A stretch of 64,000 nt of DNA, from NCBI RefSeq assembly GCF_008641105.1, contig NZ_VTTI01000010.1, positions 1 to 64,000 on the forward strand. The letters run 5' to 3'. Position numbers and translations under genes: made by a program. The notes under the pieces are model-generated. The model worked only from the letters and a program-made list of their open reading frames with translations. It made no database searches and was not told where the DNA came from. Positions 34,979 to 44,794 of this stretch are shown here, piece after piece. Positions within the stretch are counted from its first letter, which is position 1; each line of letters begins with the position of its first letter. This DNA is from Halopseudomonas salina (GTDB lineage Bacteria > Pseudomonadota > Gammaproteobacteria > Pseudomonadales > Pseudomonadaceae).

Positions 34979-37323
34979 TCTGTACTCTGTTCCCAATCAG
35001 GCTGGCGGGCCCGAACTTCCAAGTTTGAACGTATATTTGAGCACCTGTGGACCGCGCCCTCCTGAACGAAAGCCAACCCTACCTCAAAACTACCTTGTAG
35101 CTTGCCCACCACCGCGGCAATCGAGAACCCTGAAGCTGATAGCTTTTCATCGCCAAAATGATCGCCTATCTCAGGCCGTATTTCGGAGCTTGTCTCGAAC
35201 CAGTGTGATACCCCTTCTGAGTCTTGCAGCACAAAGTAGGTTAATGCAGGCACAAGGGGTTGTTTTTCTGAGCTTATCAGCCAGCCACTTGCATGGAGAA
35301 TTTCATCAGCAGCTGACACCCGATCCACAATTTTAAAAGCACCTTCACAGGTTACCATTCGCGTTTCTGCTTCGCTAAATAGGTTTGGCTCAGCTTTCGA
35401 AAATTTATAGATATCCTCCACCGCGAACTTGGAAACACCATCCAATGATTCGATCACTACGTGAATGTTTTCTTGCCAGAACCAACTCCCCCACGAACTG
35501 CTTGTCACTTGGACCGATTCCACTGATTCTGCAGATAAGTAATTTGTCCGCCCCCAGAAAAATCCGAATTGCTTAGTATTATTAATGAGCGGACTGACCA
35601 CAAAGCCACTGCGAGCCATGGTCGCTATGAAGCGATAACTATAAGTTCTTCCATCCTGCAGCCGGACCACTAGCTTAAGCTGATTCGGCTTGAATAAAAA
35701 AGAAACAAGCCTGCCAAGGAGTGAAGGGGTGATATCCATGCTCATAAAAATTGGCGTATCTCGATGCGGAATAGTTACAAGCTCTCCCAGCCTGTAGGTT
35801 CCTTTGAAAATCTCTTGCCGAGACATGGAGTAACCGCTTGTGCGCTCAAGCTGTAAATGGGACTGAAGGAACTGCACAGGTTTATATCTCCCAAGCAGCT
35901 CCAGCCAACTTAAACCGTCTTCTATCGCAGGAAAACGCCCGTCAATGGGCTCCACATTAAAAAAAATGTTACCAGGTGCGCTATTACTAGCTAAATAAGC
36001 TCGGTTTTGCTCGGCCAACGAGTCCGTATAAACTGAATAACTCTGAAAGACTGGGCGGGGGGCCCAGTTGTTCCCCGAGGCTATGAGCGCCCACTGCTGA
36101 TGGGAGTAAATATCAGATCCTCCTTCTAACAGTGGTATCGGAGAAAGTCTCCCGAGGTTTTCTAACGATAGATCGTAGGAAGCTTTAAGTGATGCCGGCT
36201 GGAAAAGCCTAAGATAGGCTCCATAGGCGGCCGCACCATAAACATTTTTATTAGATGAAAGATAGTCTCGCACTGGAGAGTGCAAGTAACTAGCGCTGAT
36301 AAAAAAACCGCTCGTGCACGCAATAACAACCGCAAAACCTGAAGCTCGATTAAAGCGAAATAGCAAAGTGCAAATAGACACCAAAATAAGCACAATGCTA
36401 GCTATCAGAGCGTGATGGCCGTCGTGCCGAACAAAACTCGACTTAAAGGAAAGAAAAAGAATCAAGCAGAACATCAGAAATACGTATATTTTTTCCCAAC
36501 GCGGCTGCTCTTGCAAGAGCACCGCCAGGGATATGGTGCAAGCAGCCGCCAAGTAAACTATGACTTCAAGAGAAGATCCCGTCAACGCCATGGCTTCAGT
36601 GTAACCTTGAACGATCGGCAGCATATTCGTAATATAAATCCGTAGTGTATCTAACGGCTGCTCTGCGATAAGCCACGCTGCAACTATAACGATAGGCGGG
36701 ATGCACACTGTAAGCGTGGCCATAAGCCACTCTCGCCGGGCGATCAGCAACACCGCAGCCAAAACCATTACCGCTATGCAAGCGATCAGGAGGGTTCCCT
36801 TAATCAGGGGCAAGAAGCCAAGCGGGGCAAGCACAATAATCATCACGAGCGCACTTGCTAACCGGCTATGATATCTATCGCGAAGCCCAACTATCGCTAA
36901 TCCAATCAAAAGTGGGAGCAAGAACAAAAGAGCATCTCTTGCGAAAAGGCTAGTTGGTAACGCCAGCGCCAATATTACCAGCGGGAGAGAAGAGCGCCTA
37001 CCTGCCGCCATGAGAGCTGCTACCCAGCCGGCAAAGGCCAGAAATAAACTACCCCATACCATCAGTTCGTCCGTTGCCGGATGAAAGTACCGAGTAAAAA
37101 CAGCCGCATAGGGGCCAAAGGTGAATATGATATCTTCACCGATCTTCATTCCTTCGGCCACACCTACGTTCATTCCCAGTCGCCACGAAGGATCAAGACC
37201 AGCCACAGGCATAAGTGGCAACAACGGAACCAAAACCGCGAGCATTGCAAACAACAACAGCCCTTTAGCAAAGAGATTCAACCATCGACCCGAAGAACTC
37301 GTGTTTTGATTAGCCTGACTCAT
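34975..37323 (-). CDS. Large membrane protein, candidate lipid-linked-sugar transferase
   Basis: The 782-residue product has about twelve membrane helices (residues 15-355) and a large C-terminal soluble part (about 360-782), probably periplasmic. A conserved-looking acidic motif GLDPSWRLGMN lies in the first outer loop (Asp44), where GT-C enzymes keep their catalytic acid. I do not recognise a named family. Within a cluster that makes polyprenyl-phosphoryl-arabinose, a role in transferring that sugar in the periplasm is plausible inference. The C-terminal part ends in a region of beta-like pattern (GWLISSEKQPLVPALTYFVL) that could bind carbohydrate. Base composition is more AT-rich than in the housekeeping genes nearby. 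Confidence 0.6.
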   Translation of the reverse strand: MSQANQNTSSSGRWLNLFAKGLLLFAMLAVLVPLLPLMPVAGLDPSWRLGMNVGVAEGMKIGEDIIFTFGPYAAVFTRYFHPATDELMVWGSLFLAFAGWVAALMAAGRRSSLPLVILALALPTSLFARDALLFLLPLLIGLAIVGLRDRYHSRLASALVMIIVLAPLGFLPLIKGTLLIACIAVMVLAAVLLIARREWLMATLTVCIPPIVIVAAWLIAEQPLDTLRIYITNMLPIVQGYTEAMALTGSSLEVIVYLAAACTISLAVLLQEQPRWEKIYVFLMFCLILFLSFKSSFVRHDGHHALIASIVLILVSICTLLFRFNRASGFAVVIACTSGFFISASYLHSPVRDYLSSNKNVYGAAAYGAYLRLFQPASLKASYDLSLENLGRLSPIPLLEGGSDIYSHQQWALIASGNNWAPRPVFQSYSVYTDSLAEQNRAYLASNSAPGNIFFNVEPIDGRFPAIEDGLSWLELLGRYKPVQFLQSHLQLERTSGYSMSRQEIFKGTYRLGELVTIPHRDTPIFMSMDITPSLLGRLVSFLFKPNQLKLVVRLQDGRTYSYRFIATMARSGFVVSPLINNTKQFGFFWGRTNYLSAESVESVQVTSSSWGSWFWQENIHVVIESLDGVSKFAVEDIYKFSKAEPNLFSEAETRMVTCEGAFKIVDRVSAADEILHASGWLISSEKQPLVPALTYFVLQDSEGVSHWFETSSEIRPEIGDHFGDEKLSASGFSIAAVVGKLQGSFEVGLAFVQEGAVHRCSNIRSNLEVRARQPDWEQSTE

Positions 37324-37381
37324 AAAAAATCTCCCGCTACGCTGAGCGAAAAAGCGTATTCTCCGTTCGTTATTTGTAGAT

Positions 37382-38692
37382 TCATTCCGTTACCCGTTTC
37401 CAGAATCTAGAGTTAAGTGAGGGATCACGCAGCAACTCGACCTGCTCCCACGCTGGATACCCGGAGCGGAAGTCCGCCCCGGACATGTGTGCATCTTTTG
37501 CTGGGTAAAGCCGGCCCCCTGCCTCGCGAACCACGAGATCCATCCGGTTGAACAGACTTGCCAACTTTGAAACCTGGGGGAAATCCAAGGCTAGAGAAAT
37601 ACCCGGCTGCGGAAACGACAGCAGGCCGGGGCTTATACCGTTGCCACAGCGCTTAAGAACTGCGAGGAATGAACCCTGGCCGGAACTTGAGATTACATCC
37701 AGCAGGTCGCGTATTGCTTCTCGTGCGGAGTGATGCGGCACTATGCACTGATACTGTTGAAATCCGCTTCGACCATAAATACGGTTCCAGTTGGACACAC
37801 CATCCAGCGGGTAAAAGAACGGTTGATAATCGCTGCGCTGCGGGGTGGGGGCGCTTTGGTGCTTGCGCCAGTACAACTCGTTAAATATCCGCAACGACGG
37901 ATTGTTAACTAACGAAACAGAGGGAGCAAAAGGTACGTTAAATCGGGGGGGCGAGCTGTGATCGAGAGTACCGGAAGGGGCGTGATCACCGACGAAGTAA
38001 ACACCTCTGCCCGCTGAGGATCCCGTGGCCAGACAATCAATCCAAGCAACGCTGTACTCATGTTGGTCATCTAACTGTTCTGACAGTTCGAAAAATCGGT
38101 CTAGATTATCAAAGCGTCTAACGACGCCGCTGATCTGGCTCGACGATATCGGCATAAGCTGAATTTCGGCCCATTCGATCACACCAGTCAGGCCGAGCCC
38201 TCCAATGCTCGCCGCGAAAAGCTCTGCGTGTATTTCTCGTGAGCAGATCAGCGCACCGTCGACGGAGCGGACAAGACTAAATTGATTCACATGACTGCCA
38301 AATGTGCCGCGTATATGATGATTTTTCCCGTGGACGTCGTTGGCTAGCGCACCGCCCAGTGTCGCGAATTGCGTTCCGGGTGTGACTGGCAGAAACCAAC
38401 CGCGCGGAATCGAGAGCTGCAGGATCTCGCCCAGCGTTACTCCAGCTTCGGCGCGAAGAATACCGTTTACCCAGTCAGCTGCAATGAACCTGTCCAACGA
38501 GCGCATCTGAAGCACGTGGCCCGATGTCGCAAGACAGCTGTCTCCGTAGCTTCTGCCGTTTCCAAAAGGCAGCAGTTCTCCATGCGCACGCGCGATAGAG
38601 GCTATTTGATCAGCAACCTGATTGCGCCAAACAAGAGGATGCAAGGTTTGGGGAAAATGGGGATAACGCCCCCAGGAAAGAGCTGTATCCAT
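37382..38692 (-). CDS. DprE1-like FAD-dependent oxidase
   Basis: A 436-residue protein of the VAO/PCMH flavoprotein family with the FAD motifs LLPFGNGRSYGDSCL (about 40-54) and LGGALANDVHGKNHH (about 112-126), both typical of DprE1, which oxidises polyprenylphosphoryl-ribose at C2. The last part includes LYPAKDAHMSG, also DprE1-like. The start overlaps the upstream stop (TAATG), and the DprE2-like reductase is in the same operon, so the two-step epimerase is complete. DprE1 in mycobacteria is a well-known drug target. Confidence 0.88.
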   Translation of the reverse strand: MDTALSWGRYPHFPQTLHPLVWRNQVADQIASIARAHGELLPFGNGRSYGDSCLATSGHVLQMRSLDRFIAADWVNGILRAEAGVTLGEILQLSIPRGWFLPVTPGTQFATLGGALANDVHGKNHHIRGTFGSHVNQFSLVRSVDGALICSREIHAELFAASIGGLGLTGVIEWAEIQLMPISSSQISGVVRRFDNLDRFFELSEQLDDQHEYSVAWIDCLATGSSAGRGVYFVGDHAPSGTLDHSSPPRFNVPFAPSVSLVNNPSLRIFNELYWRKHQSAPTPQRSDYQPFFYPLDGVSNWNRIYGRSGFQQYQCIVPHHSAREAIRDLLDVISSSGQGSFLAVLKRCGNGISPGLLSFPQPGISLALDFPQVSKLASLFNRMDLVVREAGGRLYPAKDAHMSGADFRSGYPAWEQVELLRDPSLNSRFWKRVTE

Positions 38693-40170
38693 TACGCTGC
38701 AATCCAGAAAACCATACCGAACAGCACACCCACCATCAGGCTTACGCGGTCGCGGATGGCGAATACCACTGGGTCATCATCCATGACCCCGCGATGGGTC
38801 AGCATCCAAATGCGGGTAATCCAGAATAACAGTAGCGGACAAGCCAGCCATATGAGGCGTGGTTCCGTATACATCCCGGTAGTTTCCTGATCGTGGATAT
38901 ACAATGCCAGGACCATCACAGACAGATAGCCCGAGGAGGCGCCAAGTGATGCAACCATTTCTAGATCGGAAGGGAAGTATCCTCGACCACGGGTTTTTTC
39001 GGTCTCGCCGCTACTTCGCGCCGCGTTGAGCTCGGCATATCGCTTGACCAGCGCAAGGCTGAGAAAAACGAACATGGAAAAGGCCAGCAGCCAGAAAGTG
39101 GGGGATAAGTTGAACGCTGCGGTACCAGCGATAATGCGCATCGTATAAAGCGTCGCTAATGTAATGACATCGATCGTCATTAGCTGCTTCAGCCAGAGCG
39201 AGTATGTCAATGTGATGAAATAATACAAAGCTAATGCGGCGACAAACTTCCATGGCAGAAATAGTGCAGCGCCCGTAAAGGCGACAACAAGCAGGGCCGG
39301 AAAGACCAGCAAGCCAGCTTTGATGGACAGCGCCCCCGAGGCAAACGGCCTTGCATGCTTGGTCGAATGGTGACGGTCATCCTCAAGATCGAGTAGGTCG
39401 TTGAAGATGTAAACCGATGATGCGCATAAACCAAAAAAAACAAAGGCAAGAATGCCTTGCAGAAGAAGCGAGCTTTGATCGAACTGATGCGCAGCGAGCA
39501 GGGGAACAAAAATCAGTAAATTCTTTAGCCACTGATGAATCCGCAACGCCTTGAACCAGACCCGTATCCCCGCCCGGCCAGAATCCATGACAGCTTCCAC
39601 ATTGCCCTTTCGCCTCGCCGCAATCAGAACGCCAGCTTGAGGGTTGACCACATAGGCTCGGCGAGCTGCAGTCCATATGCATATGTCGTCTGAAGAGTTG
39701 CCGGCATAGTCAAACCCGCCTCGGCCGTAATGCTCAACCAGCAGGTCACACTTGCTCTGAGCTGAAAGGTTCCGGCTGGCGTTGGTCGCCAAAACCTTGT
39801 CGAACAGTTGAAGATGTTTGGCAATGCGGTTGGCCAATATCTCATGGCTCGCAGTGGCAAGAACTATCTCACGCCCTTCACCGCGCGCGTTTTCGATCAA
39901 CTCCAGAACGGCCGGGTCATAGGGAAGTACAGTCACATCTATTTCGGTAGCTCTGGCAAGCTCCTCCTTTAGCTTGACCTTACTCTCGTGCAACCATTGG
40001 AATGGCTTGATCACGCCAAGAGGGTACTGACGCAGGAACGCCAGACCGCTCTCAAGCAACATGTCCGACCGAAGTAGTGTGCCGTCAAGATCAATGCACA
40101 GCGGGATCTTGCCTGTCATGCACTTCATGAGGCTAAGTTGTTCGCGCTGAGTATCCGTATCCGCTTCCAC
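38692..40170 (-). CDS. HAD phosphatase-UbiA prenyltransferase fusion
   Basis: The 492-residue product joins an N-terminal HAD domain (DLDGTLLRSD, about 28-37; later a GNSSDDICIW-like motif IV region near 156) to a UbiA membrane prenyltransferase (about 205-490, some eight helices) with the metal-binding motif NDLLDLEDDRHH (about 256-267) and TYSLWLKQ. The UbiA part is like the enzyme that attaches phosphoribose to decaprenyl phosphate; the HAD part could remove the 5-phosphate. This makes it the first committed enzyme of the cluster. The start is uncertain: GTG 40170 is the longest, ATG 40128 and 40119 are alternatives, none with a strong ribosome site. Confidence 0.85.
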   Translation of the reverse strand: MEADTDTQREQLSLMKCMTGKIPLCIDLDGTLLRSDMLLESGLAFLRQYPLGVIKPFQWLHESKVKLKEELARATEIDVTVLPYDPAVLELIENARGEGREIVLATASHEILANRIAKHLQLFDKVLATNASRNLSAQSKCDLLVEHYGRGGFDYAGNSSDDICIWTAARRAYVVNPQAGVLIAARRKGNVEAVMDSGRAGIRVWFKALRIHQWLKNLLIFVPLLAAHQFDQSSLLLQGILAFVFFGLCASSVYIFNDLLDLEDDRHHSTKHARPFASGALSIKAGLLVFPALLVVAFTGAALFLPWKFVAALALYYFITLTYSLWLKQLMTIDVITLATLYTMRIIAGTAAFNLSPTFWLLAFSMFVFLSLALVKRYAELNAARSSGETEKTRGRGYFPSDLEMVASLGASSGYLSVMVLALYIHDQETTGMYTEPRLIWLACPLLLFWITRIWMLTHRGVMDDDPVVFAIRDRVSLMVGVLFGMVFWIAA

Positions 40171-40236
40171 ATTTCAGGGATTCCTTCTCCCAAAGCCATA
40201 CAACAAGGTGTGAGGACGGTGACGCCTGCGTTCAAC

Positions 40237-41355
40237 CTATACCAGCACCAAATTATCCCGATGCACCATCTCCGGCTCATCGATATATCCCAGTATTTTG
40301 GCCACCGAATCGGTTGGCTGGCCGAGGATGCGGCTGGCATCCAGGGCACTGTAATTGACCAGTCCGCGCGCCACTTCCTTGCCGTCAGGCCCAACGCAAA
40401 CAACCATTTCGCCACGGCGGAAAGCACCTTCAACAGCGACTACACCTACGGGTAGCAGGCTGCGGCGTCCGGAGGCCAGGGCCTTTACAGCGCCCTCATC
40501 GATAATCAGCCGACCGCGGGTCTGCAGGTGTCCTGCGAGCCATTGTTTGCGGGCTGCCAGCATGCCTTTCTCTGGCAGCAACAGCGTACCCAGCTCCTCG
40601 CCGCCCTGTAGCCGCCCTATGACACGATCAATCCTGCCACCGACAATCACCGTACCCGCACCGGAACGAGCCGCCAGCCGCGCTGCACGCAGCTTGGTGA
40701 GCATACCGCCGCGGCCCAGCGCGCCAGCACTGCCGCCCGCCATCGCATCCAGAGACGGATCGTCCGCCATTGCTTCGCGCACCAGCTCTGCCTCGGGATT
40801 GCTTCGAGGGTCAGCGGTGTACAAGCCATCGCGGTCGGTAAGGATGACCAGCAGATCGCCTTCGACCAGGTTGGTCACCAGCGCGCCCAGGGTGTCGTTG
40901 TCGCCGAAGCGGATCTCGTCAGTGACCACGGTGTCGTTTTCATTAACCACCGGGATGACGCCCAGATCGAGCAGGGCACGAAGGGTGCTGCGGGCATTCA
41001 GGTAGCGTTTGCGGTCAGAAAGGTCATCGTGAGTCAGCAGAACCTGGGCAGTAGACAAACCGTGAGCCTGGAAACTGGATTCCCAGGCCTGCACCAGACC
41101 CATCTGGCCGATTGCCGCCGCCGCCTGCATCTGGTGGATTGTCTTGGGGCGCTCAGTCCAGCCCAGACGACTCATGCCTGCCGCTACGGCGCCGGATGAA
41201 ACCAGAACCAGTTCCGCGCCGCTTTTACGCAGCTCGACCAACTGCTCTACCCAGACCGCCATCGCCTCCTTGTCGAGACCGCGACCATCACCGGTCAACA
41301 GGGCGCTGCCGATCTTGACTACCCAGCGACGGGCGTTGGTTACTTTGTCACGCAT
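40237..41355 (-). CDS. proB: Glutamate 5-kinase
   Basis: First enzyme of proline synthesis, feedback-inhibited by proline in relatives. The 372-residue protein has the amino-acid kinase domain ([13 protein letters not shown], about 12-24; [21 protein letters not shown], split over about 146-166) and a C-terminal PUA domain (about 280-365; [13 protein letters not shown]). It follows obgE, with a REPIN-like element between, the normal order in Pseudomonas. Confidence 0.97.
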   Translation of the reverse strand: MRDKVTNARRWVVKIGSALLTGDGRGLDKEAMAVWVEQLVELRKSGAELVLVSSGAVAAGMSRLGWTERPKTIHQMQAAAAIGQMGLVQAWESSFQAHGLSTAQVLLTHDDLSDRKRYLNARSTLRALLDLGVIPVVNENDTVVTDEIRFGDNDTLGALVTNLVEGDLLVILTDRDGLYTADPRSNPEAELVREAMADDPSLDAMAGGSAGALGRGGMLTKLRAARLAARSGAGTVIVGGRIDRVIGRLQGGEELGTLLLPEKGMLAARKQWLAGHLQTRGRLIIDEGAVKALASGRRSLLPVGVVAVEGAFRRGEMVVCVGPDGKEVARGLVNYSALDASRILGQPTDSVAKILGYIDEPEMVHRDNLVLV

Positions 41356-41447
41356 ATTCGATCCAGAAACGAAGAGTCAATAGAATTAGCGCATTCTAAC
41401 CCTATCCGCAGCTAACGCGAACGGGCCTCGCCAGACAGACTAGCTTT

Positions 41448-41525
41448 CCGGGAGGGCCGAGTTCCATCTCGGCCAACGGTGGCGTGATTGGCGCCGCCTC
41501 GTCGAGATGGAACTCGACACTCCCA
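41448..41525. repeat. REPIN-like palindrome doublet between proB and obgE
   Basis: GGAGGGCCGAGTTCCATCTC (41451-41470) and, inverted, GTCGAGATGGAACTCGAC (41501-41518) then ACTCCCAG, with a GC-rich loop of about 30 bases containing GGCGTGATTGGCGCC. The two outer ends (CCGGGAG and CTCCC) are complementary, so the whole element can fold as one long hairpin. It is the same family as at 28213 and 55877. Confidence 0.85.
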
Positions 41526-41545
41526 GTAGGCAGCAGTATCAGCAA

Positions 41546-42790
<1,245 letters not shown>

Positions 42791-42808
42791 CTACAAAAAG
42801 AACAAACA

Positions 42809-42838
42809 AAAAAGCCCCGTCGTCAGACAGGGCTTTTT
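42809..42838 (-). terminator. Terminator between rpmA and obgE
   Basis: AAAAAGCCC (42809-42817) pairs with GGGCTTTTT (42830-42838), with an inner GTC/GAC pair and a short loop. On the minus strand the stem is followed by a U-rich stretch. It should end or weaken the rplU-rpmA transcript before obgE. Confidence 0.8.
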
Positions 42839-42854
42839 CGAACCGAGGGTGGTA

Positions 42855-43112
42855 TCAGGCTTCTACGACGTTTACGTAGCGACGACCCAACTTGCCCTTC
42901 ACTTCAAACTTGATCACGCCAGCCGCTTTGGCGAACAGGGTGTGATCCTTGCCCATGCCGACGTTCTTGCCGGGATGGAATTCAGTGCCGCGCTGGCGAA
43001 CGATGATGTTGCCGGGGATGATTGCCTGGCCGCCATACATTTTCACGCCAAGGCGTTTCGATTCGGAATCGCGACCGTTACGTGTGGAGCCGCCTGCTTT
43101 TTTGTGTGCCAT
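42855..43112 (-). CDS. rpmA: 50S ribosomal protein L27
   Basis: An 85-residue protein near the peptidyl-transferase centre, starting [20 protein letters not shown], the L27 signature, with [15 protein letters not shown] in the middle. AGGAGATAAACACCC precedes the ATG. It is co-transcribed with rplU, 23 bases upstream. Confidence 0.98.
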   Translation of the reverse strand: MAHKKAGGSTRNGRDSESKRLGVKMYGGQAIIPGNIIVRQRGTEFHPGKNVGMGKDHTLFAKAAGVIKFEVKGKLGRRYVNVVEA

Positions 43113-43135
43113 GGGTGTTTATCTCCTCAATGGGC

Positions 43136-43447
43136 TTAGGCAGAGATGCCGGTAATCTTGATTTCGGTGTACCACTGACGGTGGCCCTGACGCTTCATGT
43201 GGTGCTTGCGACGACGGAACTTGATGATGCGGATTTTATCGCCACGACCGTGGGCGCTAACTTCAGCAGTCACCTTGGCGCCTTCAACAACAGGCGCGCC
43301 GATCTGTACGTCATCGCCATTGCCAATCAGCAGCACGCGGTCGAAATCAATGCTGGCGCCAGTTTCAACGTCCAGCTTCTCTACTCTCAGGTATTCGCCT
43401 TCGGCGACCTTGTACTGCTTACCACCGGTAACAATCACTGCGTACAT
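43136..43447 (-). CDS. rplU: 50S ribosomal protein L21
   Basis: A 103-residue large-subunit protein with the start [20 protein letters not shown] and the C-terminal [16 protein letters not shown] signature. GGAG lies eight bases before ATG 43447; the frame is open 20 codons further but that covers the leader. The transcript from the promoter at 43607-43635 has a leader of about 150 bases with a palindrome GCCGTAAATACGG (43580-43592), a possible regulatory hairpin. Confidence 0.98.
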   Translation of the reverse strand: MYAVIVTGGKQYKVAEGEYLRVEKLDVETGASIDFDRVLLIGNGDDVQIGAPVVEGAKVTAEVSAHGRGDKIRIIKFRRRKHHMKRQGHRQWYTEIKITGISA

Positions 43448-43606
43448 GATGCTTTCTCCGTAATCCTGCTCACCCGGCGCTTGGGTATAATCGTTAGTGG
43501 CCGGCATGGCTGCAAGTGAACCCGCCTATCGGGCCCTACCTTGCCATTGTTAAAACAGGGATGCTGTAAATCTGCTTAGCCGTAAATACGGTTTTCAGGG
43601 GCGGGA

Positions 43607-43635
43607 ATTCTACGCAATGCGTGCCGCTTGCGCAA
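43607..43635 (-). promoter_or_regulatory. Sigma-70 promoter of rplU-rpmA
   Basis: On the minus strand TTGCGC (43635-43630), a 17-base spacer and TAGAAT (43612-43607) make a strong sigma-70 promoter. The transcript should start near 43600, giving a long leader before rplU. Confidence 0.75.
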
Positions 43636-43700
43636 GACTTACCTTCTTCACCCAACAGGCCTGTTAACAGCCTTTTATAGGTTACCAGGCAGCGGCTTTC

Positions 43701-43729
43701 TTGACAGCGCGGGGCCTGCCGCCTAGCAT
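43701..43729 (+). promoter_or_regulatory. Sigma-70 promoter of ispB
   Basis: TTGACA (43701-43706), exactly 17 bases, then TAGCAT (43724-43729), about 30 bases ahead of the ispB start. It is divergent from the rplU promoter about 65 bases away. Confidence 0.75.
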
Positions 43730-43759
43730 GCCGCGCAACCTACGAGGAATGTGCAGTTA

Positions 43760-44728
43760 ATGTCCACCCTGCCTTTTTACAACGCAGTCGCCGATGATTT
43801 TGACTCAGTCAACCAGCTGATCATTCGCCAGCTGCATTCGCGCGTTCCTCTCGTTGAGAAAATCGGCAATTACATCATCAACGCCGGAGGCAAGCGCCTG
43901 CGACCTCTGGTGGTACTGCTCAGCGCCCGGGCCTGCGGCCTGAGCGATGAACGCCAACACAGCCTGGCCGCAATTATCGAGTTTCTGCACACCGCCACCC
44001 TACTGCACGACGACGTAGTCGACATATCCGACCAGCGTCGCGGTCGCTCTACCGCGAACGCCAAGTGGGGCAACGCGCCCAGCGTACTGGTAGGAGACTT
44101 TCTGTATTCCCGTGCGTTTGAAATGATGGTCGAAATGGGTGACATGCGCATCATGCAGGTGCTAGCCAACGCCACCAACGTGATTGCCGAGGGTGAAGTA
44201 CTGCAGTTGACCAAGGTCCGCGACGCCGGCACCGACGAAGCCACCTACATGGAAGTTATCCGCAGCAAGACCGCGATGCTGTTTGAGGCATCAACTCACA
44301 GCGCGGGCATTCTTGCAGGAGCCAACGAGGAGCAGATTGACGCCTTGCGCCAATACGGCAATGCCTTGGGCATCGCCTTCCAGCTGATCGATGATGTACT
44401 CGATTACACCGGCGATGCCGAGGCCATGGGCAAGAATGTGGGAGACGACCTGGCCGAAGGCAAACCTACCCTGCCATTGATCTATACCATGCGTGAGGGA
44501 ACGGCTGAGCAGGCGCAGAAAGTGCGCCAGGCGATCCAGAAGGGCGGAATCGAAGACATCACGGCAATACAGCAAGCTGTGCGTGAATGTGGGGCGCTGG
44601 ATTACACCTCGCAACTCGCGCGCACGCACATCGACGAAGCGGTCAAGCTGCTCCAGGTGCTGCCACCTTCGGTCTACCGCGACTCTCTGGAGCAGCTGGC
44701 CAAGTTCGCGATCGAACGCCGCTTCTGA
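43760..44728 (+). CDS. ispB: Octaprenyl-diphosphate synthase
   Basis: Makes the polyprenyl side chain of ubiquinone from IPP, which ispH in this window helps supply. The 322-residue trans-prenyltransferase has GGKRLRPLVVLL (about 43-54), the first Asp-rich motif LLHDDVVDISD (about 80-90) and the second IDDVLDYTGD (about 212-221). ATG 43760 is preferred: GAGGA ends 11 bases upstream, while a GTG at 43751 is too close to it. It stands alone, divergent from rplU. Confidence 0.96.
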   Translation: MSTLPFYNAVADDFDSVNQLIIRQLHSRVPLVEKIGNYIINAGGKRLRPLVVLLSARACGLSDERQHSLAAIIEFLHTATLLHDDVVDISDQRRGRSTANAKWGNAPSVLVGDFLYSRAFEMMVEMGDMRIMQVLANATNVIAEGEVLQLTKVRDAGTDEATYMEVIRSKTAMLFEASTHSAGILAGANEEQIDALRQYGNALGIAFQLIDDVLDYTGDAEAMGKNVGDDLAEGKPTLPLIYTMREGTAEQAQKVRQAIQKGGIEDITAIQQAVRECGALDYTSQLARTHIDEAVKLLQVLPPSVYRDSLEQLAKFAIERRF

Positions 44729-44732
44729 GCCA

Positions 44733-44792
44733 CCCCTTCGGGCCGGAGCCGGCGCTCCTGCCGGTAGGAGCGCCGACCCCGTCGCGAAGCGA
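44733..44792. repeat. REP element between ispB and fklB
   Basis: GGCGCTCCT (44751-44759) and AGGAGCGCC (44766-44774) form a perfect stem, followed by GTCGCGAAGCGAT, which holds a TCGC/GCGA pair. This is the usual Pseudomonas REP look (GTAGGAGCG...CGCGA). It lies between two convergent genes and may double as a transcription end. Confidence 0.75.
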
Positions 44793-44794
44793 TC

